Shown here: positions 7,455 through 15,377 of the stretch, piece after piece
Position numbering within the stretch: the stretch's first letter is position 1
Layout: the number at the start of each line of letters is the position of its first letter
From: RGIG7450 sp045633565
Lineage (GTDB): Bacteria; Bacillota; Clostridia; RUG12999
NCBI GenBank assembly: GCA_045633565.1
Contig: JAZQYO010000011.1
Location: forward strand, 62,001-126,000
DNA length: 64,000 nt
Reading direction: 5' to 3'
Notes under the pieces: model-generated
Seen by the model: only the letters and a program-made list of their open reading frames with translations
Database searches by the model: none
Told to the model about the DNA's origin: nothing
Made by a program: the position numbers and the translations under genes

Positions 7455-9485
7455 TTAATACTTCCTATCAGCTATTTTACTAATAATTTTTCTTAATGGT
7501 TTAGGAACATCTTTAAGTTTCCCTATACTGCAATTAGGCAGAGCGGCTAAATGAGTAGATGGTTTACCTCTACTGAGGAACAGATACTTGTACCAAACCA
7601 TTAACTTTTTTTGATTCTGTGTATAAGTATGTCCATCTCCGCCTTCTTCTTTTAATGTTGCTTTTATATCTTTTTCAATTCTATCTTTATACTCTTTTGT
7701 CAATTTTCCCTTTTCTATATCTTTGATTTTCCCCAAACTCTTAATTGCGGGACCATATGCTTCGTCAACAGTTTCTTTGTATGCTGTTGAAAACGACTCT
7801 AATAACATAAAATCAAGATCTAATGGTGCAGAAAAATACACATTATACTTTTCTAATTTGTTTATCCAAAATTGCAATTCTTTATTTTGGTCAACATCCC
7901 ATTTATGCATATCATTCAAATCTTCTCTAGCTAATATACTACCATCGTGTTTTTTCAAGAGTTCATTTTCATCACACCCTATATGCAATAATTGCTCTAT
8001 CACATATTTAATACGGCCCCATCCACCGCCGTAGCGTTCACGATCCAAGTCTAATAGTGTGATATGTGGGATGTTTAAGTCATTCAAAAGTTTCCAAAAA
8101 TAATTTACATGTCTGCCACCTAATGGTGCAACCGAAATTCCTAGAACATCTGCATTTTCATACACTCTTTCTAACAAATATGGAATAACGATTTGTTCAC
8201 TTTCGCCTTCTCCCAAGACAACCATTCTTGAAAAATATATTTCAGGATATGCTTCAATTGCACCTTTTATATATTTATATTTCTCATCTCTTTTGTCAGG
8301 CAGTAAAATCTCTTTAACAACTGAATGATCGTTTTCTTCAGTTTTAAAATAACGAATTGAAGTTGCATCAATTCGCTTTATTATAGATGCAGAATGAGAA
8401 GACAAAACAACCTGTGCATTGCTTAATAATGCCGTTTTGGTTAGATTTAAAATAACTTTCCCCAATAATTGAGGTGCAATATGATTTTCAGGTTCTTCAA
8501 CAGCAATGAGAGTTAGCACAGGAGGTGAAATTAATTTTTTGTCTGTTTCTGCAGGTGTTGTACTAATTTCTTTTAGCAGACCGGTTTCTATTGACAGTAA
8601 GGTGTTCACTAATGAAAAATAAAACAACGACCTTAAGCCATCACCCAATTCATTTACATCATAATCACGAGGCACTTCTGTTGGAGAAAATTTTATTTCA
8701 GTATGTTTTAATAAATCATCAATTTCAGTTGAATTAACATTGATTTTTGTTGTTCCGTACCTTTGGTCATCGTGAAAAGCTGACCATTGAGACTGCAAAG
8801 TTGTATTTACTTTTCCTATGTCTGGAATATTCTGAACCGTTTTATTTACTATACCGATATGTTTTTTTAATTTTTCTTTTGTACTGTCATCCCATTTTAT
8901 ATTTCTGAACAAGCGATTAAACAATGTACCAGTTACATTCCTTAATTGTTCAGAAGGATTTCTTAATGCAGGCACATATATGCATCTAATATTTGATAAA
9001 ATAGTTTTGTTAGCAGGCTTTTTGACACTCTCCGAAATTTCTGCACCTTCAGGAGCAACTATAAAGTAATATTTAGCATCGATCAATCCTTCTACACTGC
9101 CATCATTCATATATGTTGCTTCTAGCCTAATTCTTAAGTATGGTTCAGTTATTTCGTCTGCAACAACAAAGTATTTAAAAAATGCCGGAATTGCCGAATC
9201 TGTTTCTTCTGAATTTTGTAATTCGGGGAATGTGAACACTGCTTCTATATACAATTCTTGACTGTCTACCTCGTCAGGTCTTTTACCTTTTGGAAGATGA
9301 AAATCTGAACGCACAATTTCTCTTTCAGATGGCAGAGTTCCAAAAAGTTTAACGAGAGCTAGAATTGCCGCTGTTTTTCCTGAACTATTTGCACCAATAA
9401 ATGTGGTTAGTTTCTCGAATTCAATAGTAGTAGTTTCCGGACCAAAACATCTAAAATTGTTTATTTTAATTTCTTTTAGTTTCAT
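7455..9485 (-). CDS. gajA: Class 2 OLD-family ATPase/TOPRIM nuclease, Gabija GajA-like
   Basis: 676 residues. An ABC-type ATPase has Walker A GANSSGKT (31-38), a signature-like LGDGLRSLFYFSL (280-292), Walker B LIAVEEPENH (326-335) and the switch LSSHSAS (361-367). It is followed by a TOPRIM nuclease domain with LGEGESE (424-430) and LLDLDRE (477-483), supplying the acidic metal ligands. In Gabija, GajA is a nucleotide-regulated DNA-nicking enzyme that assembles with GajB. The neighbouring UvrD helicase supports that assignment. TTAGGAGC precedes the ATG at 9485. It is about 100 residues longer than typical GajA, with the extra length in the C-terminal region, so a Gabija subtype or another OLD-helicase pair remains possible. 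Confidence 0.75.
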   Translation of the reverse strand: MKLKEIKINNFRCFGPETTTIEFEKLTTFIGANSSGKTAAILALVKLFGTLPSEREIVRSDFHLPKGKRPDEVDSQELYIEAVFTFPELQNSEETDSAIPAFFKYFVVADEITEPYLRIRLEATYMNDGSVEGLIDAKYYFIVAPEGAEISESVKKPANKTILSNIRCIYVPALRNPSEQLRNVTGTLFNRLFRNIKWDDSTKEKLKKHIGIVNKTVQNIPDIGKVNTTLQSQWSAFHDDQRYGTTKINVNSTEIDDLLKHTEIKFSPTEVPRDYDVNELGDGLRSLFYFSLVNTLLSIETGLLKEISTTPAETDKKLISPPVLTLIAVEEPENHIAPQLLGKVILNLTKTALLSNAQVVLSSHSASIIKRIDATSIRYFKTEENDHSVVKEILLPDKRDEKYKYIKGAIEAYPEIYFSRMVVLGEGESEQIVIPYLLERVYENADVLGISVAPLGGRHVNYFWKLLNDLNIPHITLLDLDRERYGGGWGRIKYVIEQLLHIGCDENELLKKHDGSILAREDLNDMHKWDVDQNKELQFWINKLEKYNVYFSAPLDLDFMLLESFSTAYKETVDEAYGPAIKSLGKIKDIEKGKLTKEYKDRIEKDIKATLKEEGGDGHTYTQNQKKLMVWYKYLFLSRGKPSTHLAALPNCSIGKLKDVPKPLRKIISKIADRKY

Positions 9486-9517
9486 ATGTGTGCTCCTAAC
9501 AAAATAGTAAAAATAGA

Positions 9518-10264
9518 TTATTTTCTAAATACAAACAAATACTCGTGTGCTATAAGTAAGAAATTATATTTTACGCTATTCGTTTTCCAATAGCCTGTTG
9601 CTTTGCAGTTATGCTGTTCTTTTATAATCAATTCTTTAAGCTTAAATCCAACATCTTCAAAAATCCTCATAACATCAAAAGACATTGGAATCATATGACC
9701 TTTTTGTCTTGTATCACCCATAAGGATTGCACAGAACTTATCCTTTTTCAAAACACGATAACTTTCTGATGCGACCTTTTTCATTTCTTCAAGGAAATCT
9801 TTAACTTTTAATTGAGATAAGTCACCATCAATTCCGTTACTGTATTTAATAATATCTGCATATGGCGGATGAGTGCATATTAAGTCAATGCTTTCGTCAG
9901 GAACAAAATCAAGATTTCTTGCATCGCCTTTTTTGATATATACTTTACCTTTAGCCGGTTCGTAATTAAATGATGTTTTTTCTTTACATCTGTCAAGTGC
10001 AACATCGTTTATATCAACGCCAATTATATCTCTGTTCAGAAGTTTTGATTCTACCAAAGTTGTACCGCCACCAGCAAATTGGTCTAATATCAAATCTCCC
10101 TCCTGAGAATATCTTAAAATAATATTTCTTGGTATGTATGGCGACCAGTTTCCGCGCCATTTCGCGTCGTGGGTTGCCCAGTCTCCTCGTTTAGGGAATG
10201 ACCAATGTGTAGTCATTTCTAATTCGAAATCTTCTGGCTCCCATTTGGTTATTTTTTTAGCCAT
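9518..10264 (-). CDS. DNA methyltransferase, N6_N4_Mtase type (beta class-like)
   Basis: A 248-residue S-adenosylmethionine-dependent DNA methylase. The SAM motif DQFAGGGTT lies at about 61-69 and the catalytic THPPY at about 131-135. An in-frame ATG at 10330 exists but lies inside the zinc-ribbon gene just upstream. The ATG at 10264 follows that gene's TAA by one base, so it is chosen and implies coupled translation. It could protect against the HNH nuclease encoded just upstream. Alternatively it could be the second methylase of a DpnII-like system, where a Dam-type enzyme is paired with an N6_N4-type enzyme (DpnA) that modifies single-stranded DNA. The sequence alone does not separate these. 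Confidence 0.85.
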   Translation of the reverse strand: MAKKITKWEPEDFELEMTTHWSFPKRGDWATHDAKWRGNWSPYIPRNIILRYSQEGDLILDQFAGGGTTLVESKLLNRDIIGVDINDVALDRCKEKTSFNYEPAKGKVYIKKGDARNLDFVPDESIDLICTHPPYADIIKYSNGIDGDLSQLKVKDFLEEMKKVASESYRVLKKDKFCAILMGDTRQKGHMIPMSFDVMRIFEDVGFKLKELIIKEQHNCKATGYWKTNSVKYNFLLIAHEYLFVFRK

Positions 10265-10265
10265 A

Positions 10266-10445
10266 TTATCTACATTCCTTGCACCAAGATTGATTTCTGA
10301 TTTTATCGTTACCCATATTTCTAAAGCCAAAATCGCTTAAAGGTTTTTCTTTTCCACAATGTGGGCAAACACGTGTTGGCTCACTGCCATTATAACCACT
10401 GGATTGAATAATAGGCTTTTTTGTGTTTTTATCATTATTAAACAT
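10266..10445 (-). CDS. 59-residue zinc-ribbon protein in the restriction operon
   Basis: A short gene from ATG 10445 (GAGAGG, 7-nt spacing) to TAA 10266. The peptide starts MFNNDKNTKKPIIQSSGYNG and carries two CxxC pairs, VCPHCGKEKPLSDF and SWCKECR, with FRNMGNDKIRNQ between them. This is the zinc-ribbon signature often seen in front of HNH-type nuclease domains. Here it is a separate gene between the HNH nuclease and the methylase, overlapping neither. It may act as a DNA-binding or assembly subunit, which is an inference. The strong ribosome-binding site and the one-base gap to the methylase argue that it is real. Confidence 0.75.
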   Translation of the reverse strand: MFNNDKNTKKPIIQSSGYNGSEPTRVCPHCGKEKPLSDFGFRNMGNDKIRNQSWCKECR

Positions 10446-10459
10446 ATGTATACCTCTCT

Positions 10460-11548
10460 TTATTTCTTATTAATCATAGCTTTGATTTCTTCAGGAGAAT
10501 ATGCAGGTTTTCTGCTATGTGCTATCATGTGGCAATTAGGACATACAGGAAGTAAGTCTTTAATTGCGTCAATTTCGTATTCCTCACCTATGGTTGCAAT
10601 TTCTACAAGGTGATGTATATGCATTTTTTCGGAAAATTCCGAACCATATACTGACGCAAAATCAAAACCACATATTTCACACTTTAAAATCCCATTGTTT
10701 TTCTTTTTATAGTAATTTATACATGCATTTCTTGCGACTGGATTTCTTTCATAAGCATTGACTGTTATTTGTTTTTTTGCACCTTCCTTAAGGCTTTTGG
10801 CTTCATCTGGTTCTATCTCTTCCGGAAGGCTTTCTTTTATATTTGCTTTTATAAATCCACTGCCGCCATTTATGAGACTAAATATTGCAGGAAGTAATCC
10901 TACCGGTTTCTTCAAAGGTGCCATACCAAAACCATTAAATGTAGAATCTATACTTGATATATCATCTTTTGTTAATGGTGTTTTTAACACTGTTACCGTA
11001 TTTGCAGCAAATTGATAATAGCCATTGTAGACATCGCCTTCTCTAAATTCAATAGGATTTTCTAAAAGAATAGTTTTTAAATATACAGCATAACCAATCA
11101 ATTGTCCTTCATACTGAAAAAGAACGAATGTGTTTTCTTCACAATTCATCTTTTTTGATTTAAAATAATATGTATAACCTCTGATAGGCATTGTATGCAG
11201 CAAAAAACTCTTCGCATCTTCATATGTTTCAAATATAGAATTGCTCATGGGAAGAAATCGAATTTCATTTATAACATAGCCATCATTTTCTTTCGCATTA
11301 TTACATAAGAGAGCATTTCTATGAGGTCCCTTTTTGTTTGAACGGCAGGGAGAGCAATGACTTTGTAAGCCCATAGGATTTTGCTGAGTAGAACGCTTGG
11401 GAGTTGTTCCAAACGAATCAGGACAACTATAAAACACATGCTGACCACTCTGCTTTGAACAATCGGGGCATGATTTGTAAACCATATTATTTATAAGTAA
11501 AAATTGTGCATCTGTAATTGGTTTTCCACAACACTCACAGCTTGCCAT
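10460..11548 (-). CDS. HNH endonuclease with N-terminal zinc ribbon
   Basis: 362 residues. The N-terminus has two zinc-ribbon-like Cys pairs (CECCGKPI and SCPDCSKQ). The C-terminal 80 residues form an HNH nuclease domain: CEICGFDF, MHIHHLVEI, then DLLPVCPNCHMIAHS, which supplies the catalytic His pair and a structural Cys pair. This C-terminal layout is typical of HNH restriction enzymes that cut DNA at methylase-protected sites. The middle region (about 90-250) has no recognised fold and may provide specificity. AAGGAGGTG precedes ATG 11548, and the gene sits 11 nt after the MutH-like gene in the same operon. Confidence 0.85.
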   Translation of the reverse strand: MASCECCGKPITDAQFLLINNMVYKSCPDCSKQSGQHVFYSCPDSFGTTPKRSTQQNPMGLQSHCSPCRSNKKGPHRNALLCNNAKENDGYVINEIRFLPMSNSIFETYEDAKSFLLHTMPIRGYTYYFKSKKMNCEENTFVLFQYEGQLIGYAVYLKTILLENPIEFREGDVYNGYYQFAANTVTVLKTPLTKDDISSIDSTFNGFGMAPLKKPVGLLPAIFSLINGGSGFIKANIKESLPEEIEPDEAKSLKEGAKKQITVNAYERNPVARNACINYYKKKNNGILKCEICGFDFASVYGSEFSEKMHIHHLVEIATIGEEYEIDAIKDLLPVCPNCHMIAHSRKPAYSPEEIKAMINKK

Positions 11549-11559
11549 ATTGCACCTCC

Positions 11560-12216
11560 TTATTTATTATACATATCTAAGATATCATATACAAACTGCT
11601 TCTGAAAATAAAAAGCATGATTTTTATTGGATACATATCTTCCATATGTATTTGAGTATATTGGGTGATAAGGTTTGGAATCCTTGCTTCTTACCTGGAT
11701 GTGTCTGCCGTTTGATGTATGAATAAATCCGTCCTTTTGTGTTTCGATATGATTCTTAAGTTGTTCGCAAATGCTATAATAATCTTCCCTCCAAATATCT
11801 AAAAGGGAAGAAAATCTTTTATCTGTAAGGTCAATATGTATAGCATCCAAAAACATCCATGTGCGAGGATTGCCCACTTTACAAACCGGTACATAAAGCA
11901 TATTACTTATTTTTTCATACAGATGTGTTTCTTCAAATTTTTTCTTCTGAAGCAATTCGTCAATAACACTTGCTATTTGAGTTATAAATACGGTCTCTAA
12001 AGGTTTGCCGGTAGCATCACATTTATTGCTCTTGAGCTCACCATCCTCAAAATCAATATTGAAACTATCTAGTTTCTTTCCAAGAGCTAATTCGAGCAAC
12101 TGACCTGTTTTGCCCTTATTTTTGATTATTGTTTCAAAATCATCGTCTGTAAATATTTCTGAAAAAGGTATATTACATAATTTAATTATTTTTTCTTGTG
12201 CTTCTTTAAGTTTCAT
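11560..12216 (-). CDS. MutH/Sau3AI-family DNA endonuclease
   Basis: 218 residues, close to MutH length (about 230). NKGKTGQLLE (33-42) and DFEDGELK (55-62) reproduce the MutH/Sau3AI active-site arrangement, with Asp55, Glu60 and Lys62 as the D-E-x-K triad. Relatives bind GATC: MutH nicks hemimethylated GATC and Sau3AI cuts unmethylated GATC. Directly upstream is a Dam-type methylase, so the pair probably forms a GATC-directed type II restriction-modification system. ATG 12216 has GGAGGATG. The single-domain length suggests that, unlike the roughly 490-residue Sau3AI, it would act as a dimer. Confidence 0.8.
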   Translation of the reverse strand: MKLKEAQEKIIKLCNIPFSEIFTDDDFETIIKNKGKTGQLLELALGKKLDSFNIDFEDGELKSNKCDATGKPLETVFITQIASVIDELLQKKKFEETHLYEKISNMLYVPVCKVGNPRTWMFLDAIHIDLTDKRFSSLLDIWREDYYSICEQLKNHIETQKDGFIHTSNGRHIQVRSKDSKPYHPIYSNTYGRYVSNKNHAFYFQKQFVYDILDMYNK

Positions 12217-12241
12217 AATTTTTCATCCTCCAAAGAGTACA

Positions 12242-12265
12242 CACTGTGGAATCAATCCCACAGTG
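12242..12265. repeat. Hairpin between the Dam-type methylase and MutH-like genes
   Basis: CACTGTGG (12242-12249) and CCACAGTG (12258-12265) form an 8-bp stem with an 8-nt loop in the 80-nt gap. There is no T-run on the leftward strand, so it is more likely an mRNA-processing or partial attenuation element than a full terminator. Confidence 0.5.
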
Positions 12266-12296
12266 CTTGGTGTTTTATTCTGTTGTTTTGATTATT

Positions 12297-13364
12297 TTAA
12301 AAGTTTGATATCAGAAGTTCTCTAATTTTACCTCTGCCTTGACTGTTACTATTTATCATTCGTGTAGCTTCAACTCGTTTAATTCTATGATTGCTATAGA
12401 TGTTATCGAAGAATTCGTCATCTTCGTTAGTATTCTTAGGATCAGAATTACTAACTACTATTTTAGCACCTTTTTTATTCATTTCATCTACGAATTCCGC
12501 TAACTCGATTTGTTCTTCATCTGTGAATAGACTTTCTGTATATGCGGTGAAGCTAGATGTCTCTGTCAGCGGTCTGTACGGTGGATCGAAGTACACGAAT
12601 GTGTGATTGTCTATAAAGTTTGCTGATTCTTTGTAATCACCGCATACTACTTCGACATTTTGGAGCTTTTCAGATACTGCTCGTAGGTTTCTTTTATCAC
12701 ATATAAGCGGATTCTTGTATGAACCCATTGGTACATTGAATAGTCCCTTTTTATTCACTCGATACAGTCCATTAAAGCATGTCTTATTTAGGAATATCAT
12801 CAACGCGGCTTTAGTGACATTCTTTGTTTCATCACCATTGACCTTGATATCGTTGAACTTATCTCGCATATGCATATAATATGTTTTTCTGTCTTCGGTA
12901 TCAAGGCTTATATATTCTTCCTGATAACTCTCTAGCAGGGTGATTAAATCATCTATTCTATGCTTAATGATATGATATGTGTTAATCAATTCTGCATTTA
13001 TATCACTTATATAAATTTCTTTGATGTTATACTTACTGAGCACATCGAATAAAACCGCGCCGCCACCTACGAAAGGTTCTGCATACTTAGTTATGGTTTC
13101 ATCGAAAGGGTAGTAATGCTCAATTTCTTTTAGAAGTTGACCTTTCCCGCCTGCCCATTTCAAGAATGGTTTAACACCTTTTTCGTCAGTTTCGTTATAT
13201 CGGGTGCTTCTCGCATCAATAGGTTTCTCTGCATCATCAGGAATAATCCACATATTGCCTACCATTGTTGCATTGGCAATTCTATTTTCAGAACAGAGGA
13301 CAGCAACTCTTCTTTGTGAGATACCCCATCTATCAGCAGCCTCTCTTGCACATATAAATCCCAT
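12297..13364 (-). CDS. Dam-type DNA adenine methyltransferase with N-terminal HTH
   Basis: 355 residues. The first 50 form an excisionase/MerR-like helix-turn-helix (AREAADRWGISQRRVAVLCS, ending GNMWIIPDDAEKP). The alpha-class N6-adenine methylase core follows: KPFLKWAGGKGQLL (about 65-78), SAM motif EPFVGGGAV and catalytic DPPY (about 260-263), the order seen in Dam and DpnM. It should methylate GATC and protect against the adjacent MutH-like nuclease. An ATG at 13370 is only 3 nt from AAGGAG. The ATG at 13364 has 9-nt spacing and is preferred. It is the first gene of the defence operon. Its fused HTH and the inverted repeat at its promoter suggest self-repression. Confidence 0.85.
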   Translation of the reverse strand: MGFICAREAADRWGISQRRVAVLCSENRIANATMVGNMWIIPDDAEKPIDARSTRYNETDEKGVKPFLKWAGGKGQLLKEIEHYYPFDETITKYAEPFVGGGAVLFDVLSKYNIKEIYISDINAELINTYHIIKHRIDDLITLLESYQEEYISLDTEDRKTYYMHMRDKFNDIKVNGDETKNVTKAALMIFLNKTCFNGLYRVNKKGLFNVPMGSYKNPLICDKRNLRAVSEKLQNVEVVCGDYKESANFIDNHTFVYFDPPYRPLTETSSFTAYTESLFTDEEQIELAEFVDEMNKKGAKIVVSNSDPKNTNEDDEFFDNIYSNHRIKRVEATRMINSNSQGRGKIRELLISNF

Positions 13365-13395
13365 AATCATACACTCCTTGTGTTTTGTAAATAAT

Positions 13396-13438
13396 ATTAT
13401 ATTCTAAAACTCGAATAAAAGCAATATCATTTTAGAAT
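13396..13438 (-). promoter_or_regulatory. Promoter and candidate operator of the defence operon
   Basis: On the leftward strand TTGCTT (13424-13419), a 17-nt spacer and TATAAT (13401-13396) form a promoter. The inverted repeat ATTCTAAAA (13401-13409) and TTTTAGAAT (13430-13438) brackets the -35 box, in the right place for a repressor. The HTH-fused methylase is the obvious candidate. Confidence 0.65.
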
Positions 13439-13465
13439 TTTCTCTGTTTTGTACAATGTTTTCAA

Positions 13466-13556
13466 CCAAACAATACCATGAAAGAGAGGGAAAGTCTACG
13501 AAGGTTTTTTCTAAAGTCCTTTTCTTTGATTAATGTGTATCATATTTTAATACATA
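13466..13556 (-). repeat. Recurrent leader motif, copy 2
   Basis: 13466-13504 is a diverged copy of the leader motif, sharing AATACCATGAAAGAGAGG-like sequence and TCTACGAAGG. It continues at 13518-13556 into an AT-rich block (CTTTGATTAATGTGTATCAT) that recurs at 56243-56276 and partly at 25071-25104. It lies upstream of the defence-operon promoter. Confidence 0.6.
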
Positions 13557-13560
13557 TAAA

Positions 13561-13589
13561 AGAGCCTTCGAGAAGGTATCGAAGGCTCT
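13561..13589 (-). terminator. Terminator of the SPFH/zinc-ribbon operon
   Basis: AGAGCCTTCGA (13561-13571) pairs with TCGAAGGCTCT (13579-13589). On the leftward strand the hairpin is followed by TTTTATATG. It lies 78 bp past the stop of the 13667 gene. Confidence 0.85.
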
Positions 13590-13666
13590 TTGTGCTAATT
13601 ATTAAAAATCTCTAATTATAAGTGCAAAAAAGTTTTTATTCAAATGTCACCAAATTTCATTTAACA

Positions 13667-15358
13667 TTACTGTAATCCATTTAATACATCCTGCGCTTTT
13701 TTAACATCGCATGTTTTATACTCCCAATCGAATCCGTTTCCGTCAATCAATTTTGCCTTATTTCCAGAAGAATGTATGAATTTTTCAGTCCATTCGCCAT
13801 GACTCCAATTAATGGTTACACCGGTTTCAAAACTTCCTGTATAAGAACCTTTTTCAATGTACGTGTCGTTTGTGCCGAAATACACCACTTTCTTTGTATC
13901 GGTGTCGAACATATAATACAGGTCGTAGCTATTCATATCGCGTATGTAAGCTTTCTCATATTCCGAAGCCGGTTTTGCCGGCTCTAGCTTCTTTTCTTCA
14001 GCTGCGGTCTCCTGTTTTTTTAGAGGTTTGAGCGACTTGATTATTTTCATAAAATCTTCGTTATATACGAACTCGGTATTGTCGCTCTGGCACATAACCA
14101 GTGTGCACCAGTTGCGGTCGCTTTCGGATGCAAATGCAAACCACGCTCCGTATCCCGAAAGTCCCTCTGACATATTATCTATCGTTCCTTTATACAATAT
14201 GCCCTTAACCGTTCCGGTGTCAATCACTTCGCAATCAGTCACCTTTGTGAAAGCGGTTGATTCTATCATATCAATCATGTTGTCGTTATCTGACATCAAT
14301 CCATCGAAAGTAACCGCGTAACCATCATCAGTCTCTTTTTGCGCTGTTACCTGTAGCATCGCCACTTTGCCGCCTTTTTCTGCGTAACGTTGAATACCAC
14401 TGTCAATTTTGTTTTCGGATTTCCAGTATTTCGGAATTTCAACAGTGTATCCTGCTACTTGATATACCTCATTAGTTTTTGAATCAAAACCTGCTTTTTC
14501 GCTTCTTGTATCTGTGCTTTCTGGCTGGTCGCCAATAGATAAAACCTCATAAGGTATTCTCCACGAGCCAAGAGCCTTTGTTGGCTCCTTAGTAACGCGT
14601 CCAATGACAACGTCACCTTTTTTGACGTCCAATTCTTCATTAGAAATAAAGTTAAGGTGCTCACCAGACCAACAGTTTATTCCCAGCGCCGAATCGGGCT
14701 TATATTCAATTACGTCAAATTGTACGATTTTTCCGTTTACTTTTTCACCATCGTTAAGTGCCTTTTCAAATGTTGCTGCATCTGCATAATCAATTTGGTA
14801 TTCATGTGCTTTCTTTTCATCTGAAGGCGCGGTCAAGTTGATGGATAGTTTCTCATCGTCGTCGTAATAATAAAGCATTATTTTATATCCTGTTTTATTA
14901 GACGCACTATAAAAATCACTGGTCTCATTCAAATCAACAGTAAAACCTTTATTTCGACAAGCGTCAACATAGTCCTTGTAATCACTTTTGGATATGTCGT
15001 GAATGTCGATGGATAAATACTGTTCAGTATTCATCAGGTTGCTTCCCTTGTTGGATGGTGGCTCTGGCAGCACTTCTGATAATGCTATGTTTTCCCACTC
15101 GAATTTTTCTATGTCTACCTTCCGAGAGTTATTTCGTCCGAGATTGCCAATTATACCAATGACTATCACCGCAGCTACAACCCAAAACCACCATTTTTTA
15201 TGTACTGGTTTTTTTGGGTTGTTTTCTTTACCGATTGTATTGTTTGTAGTTACGTTCGGTTGTTCAACGGGATTGTCTGCCGTTTTTGTTTCTGGTGCTG
15301 CTCCGCAATAAGGACAAAAATCACCATCTACCTGAGCTCCACATTGCGTACATTTCAT
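13667..15358 (-). CDS. Zinc-ribbon membrane-anchored protein of unknown function
   Basis: 563 residues. An N-terminal zinc ribbon (MKCTQCGAQVDGDFCPYCG) is followed by one transmembrane helix (about 57-73, WWFWVVAAVIVIGIIG). A large, probably extracytoplasmic region of about 480 residues has two or three domains, including one with VAGYTVEIPKYW and a repetitive beta-rich C-terminus (GSYTGSFETGVTINWSHGEW). The zinc-ribbon/TM/extracellular layout is common in Clostridia for proteins of unknown function. It is the last gene of a tightly spaced operon (19-nt gap to the SPFH gene). The extracellular part may sense or bind the cell surface, which is an inference. Confidence 0.6.
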   Translation of the reverse strand: MKCTQCGAQVDGDFCPYCGAAPETKTADNPVEQPNVTTNNTIGKENNPKKPVHKKWWFWVVAAVIVIGIIGNLGRNNSRKVDIEKFEWENIALSEVLPEPPSNKGSNLMNTEQYLSIDIHDISKSDYKDYVDACRNKGFTVDLNETSDFYSASNKTGYKIMLYYYDDDEKLSINLTAPSDEKKAHEYQIDYADAATFEKALNDGEKVNGKIVQFDVIEYKPDSALGINCWSGEHLNFISNEELDVKKGDVVIGRVTKEPTKALGSWRIPYEVLSIGDQPESTDTRSEKAGFDSKTNEVYQVAGYTVEIPKYWKSENKIDSGIQRYAEKGGKVAMLQVTAQKETDDGYAVTFDGLMSDNDNMIDMIESTAFTKVTDCEVIDTGTVKGILYKGTIDNMSEGLSGYGAWFAFASESDRNWCTLVMCQSDNTEFVYNEDFMKIIKSLKPLKKQETAAEEKKLEPAKPASEYEKAYIRDMNSYDLYYMFDTDTKKVVYFGTNDTYIEKGSYTGSFETGVTINWSHGEWTEKFIHSSGNKAKLIDGNGFDWEYKTCDVKKAQDVLNGLQ

Positions 15359-15377
15359 ATTGTGAACTCCTCTCTAA

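Noticed and set aside
10265..10330. Upstream ATG (10330) for the DNA methylase
   Set aside because: It lies inside the zinc-ribbon gene in another frame and has no ribosome-binding site. The ATG at 10264 follows that gene's stop by one base.
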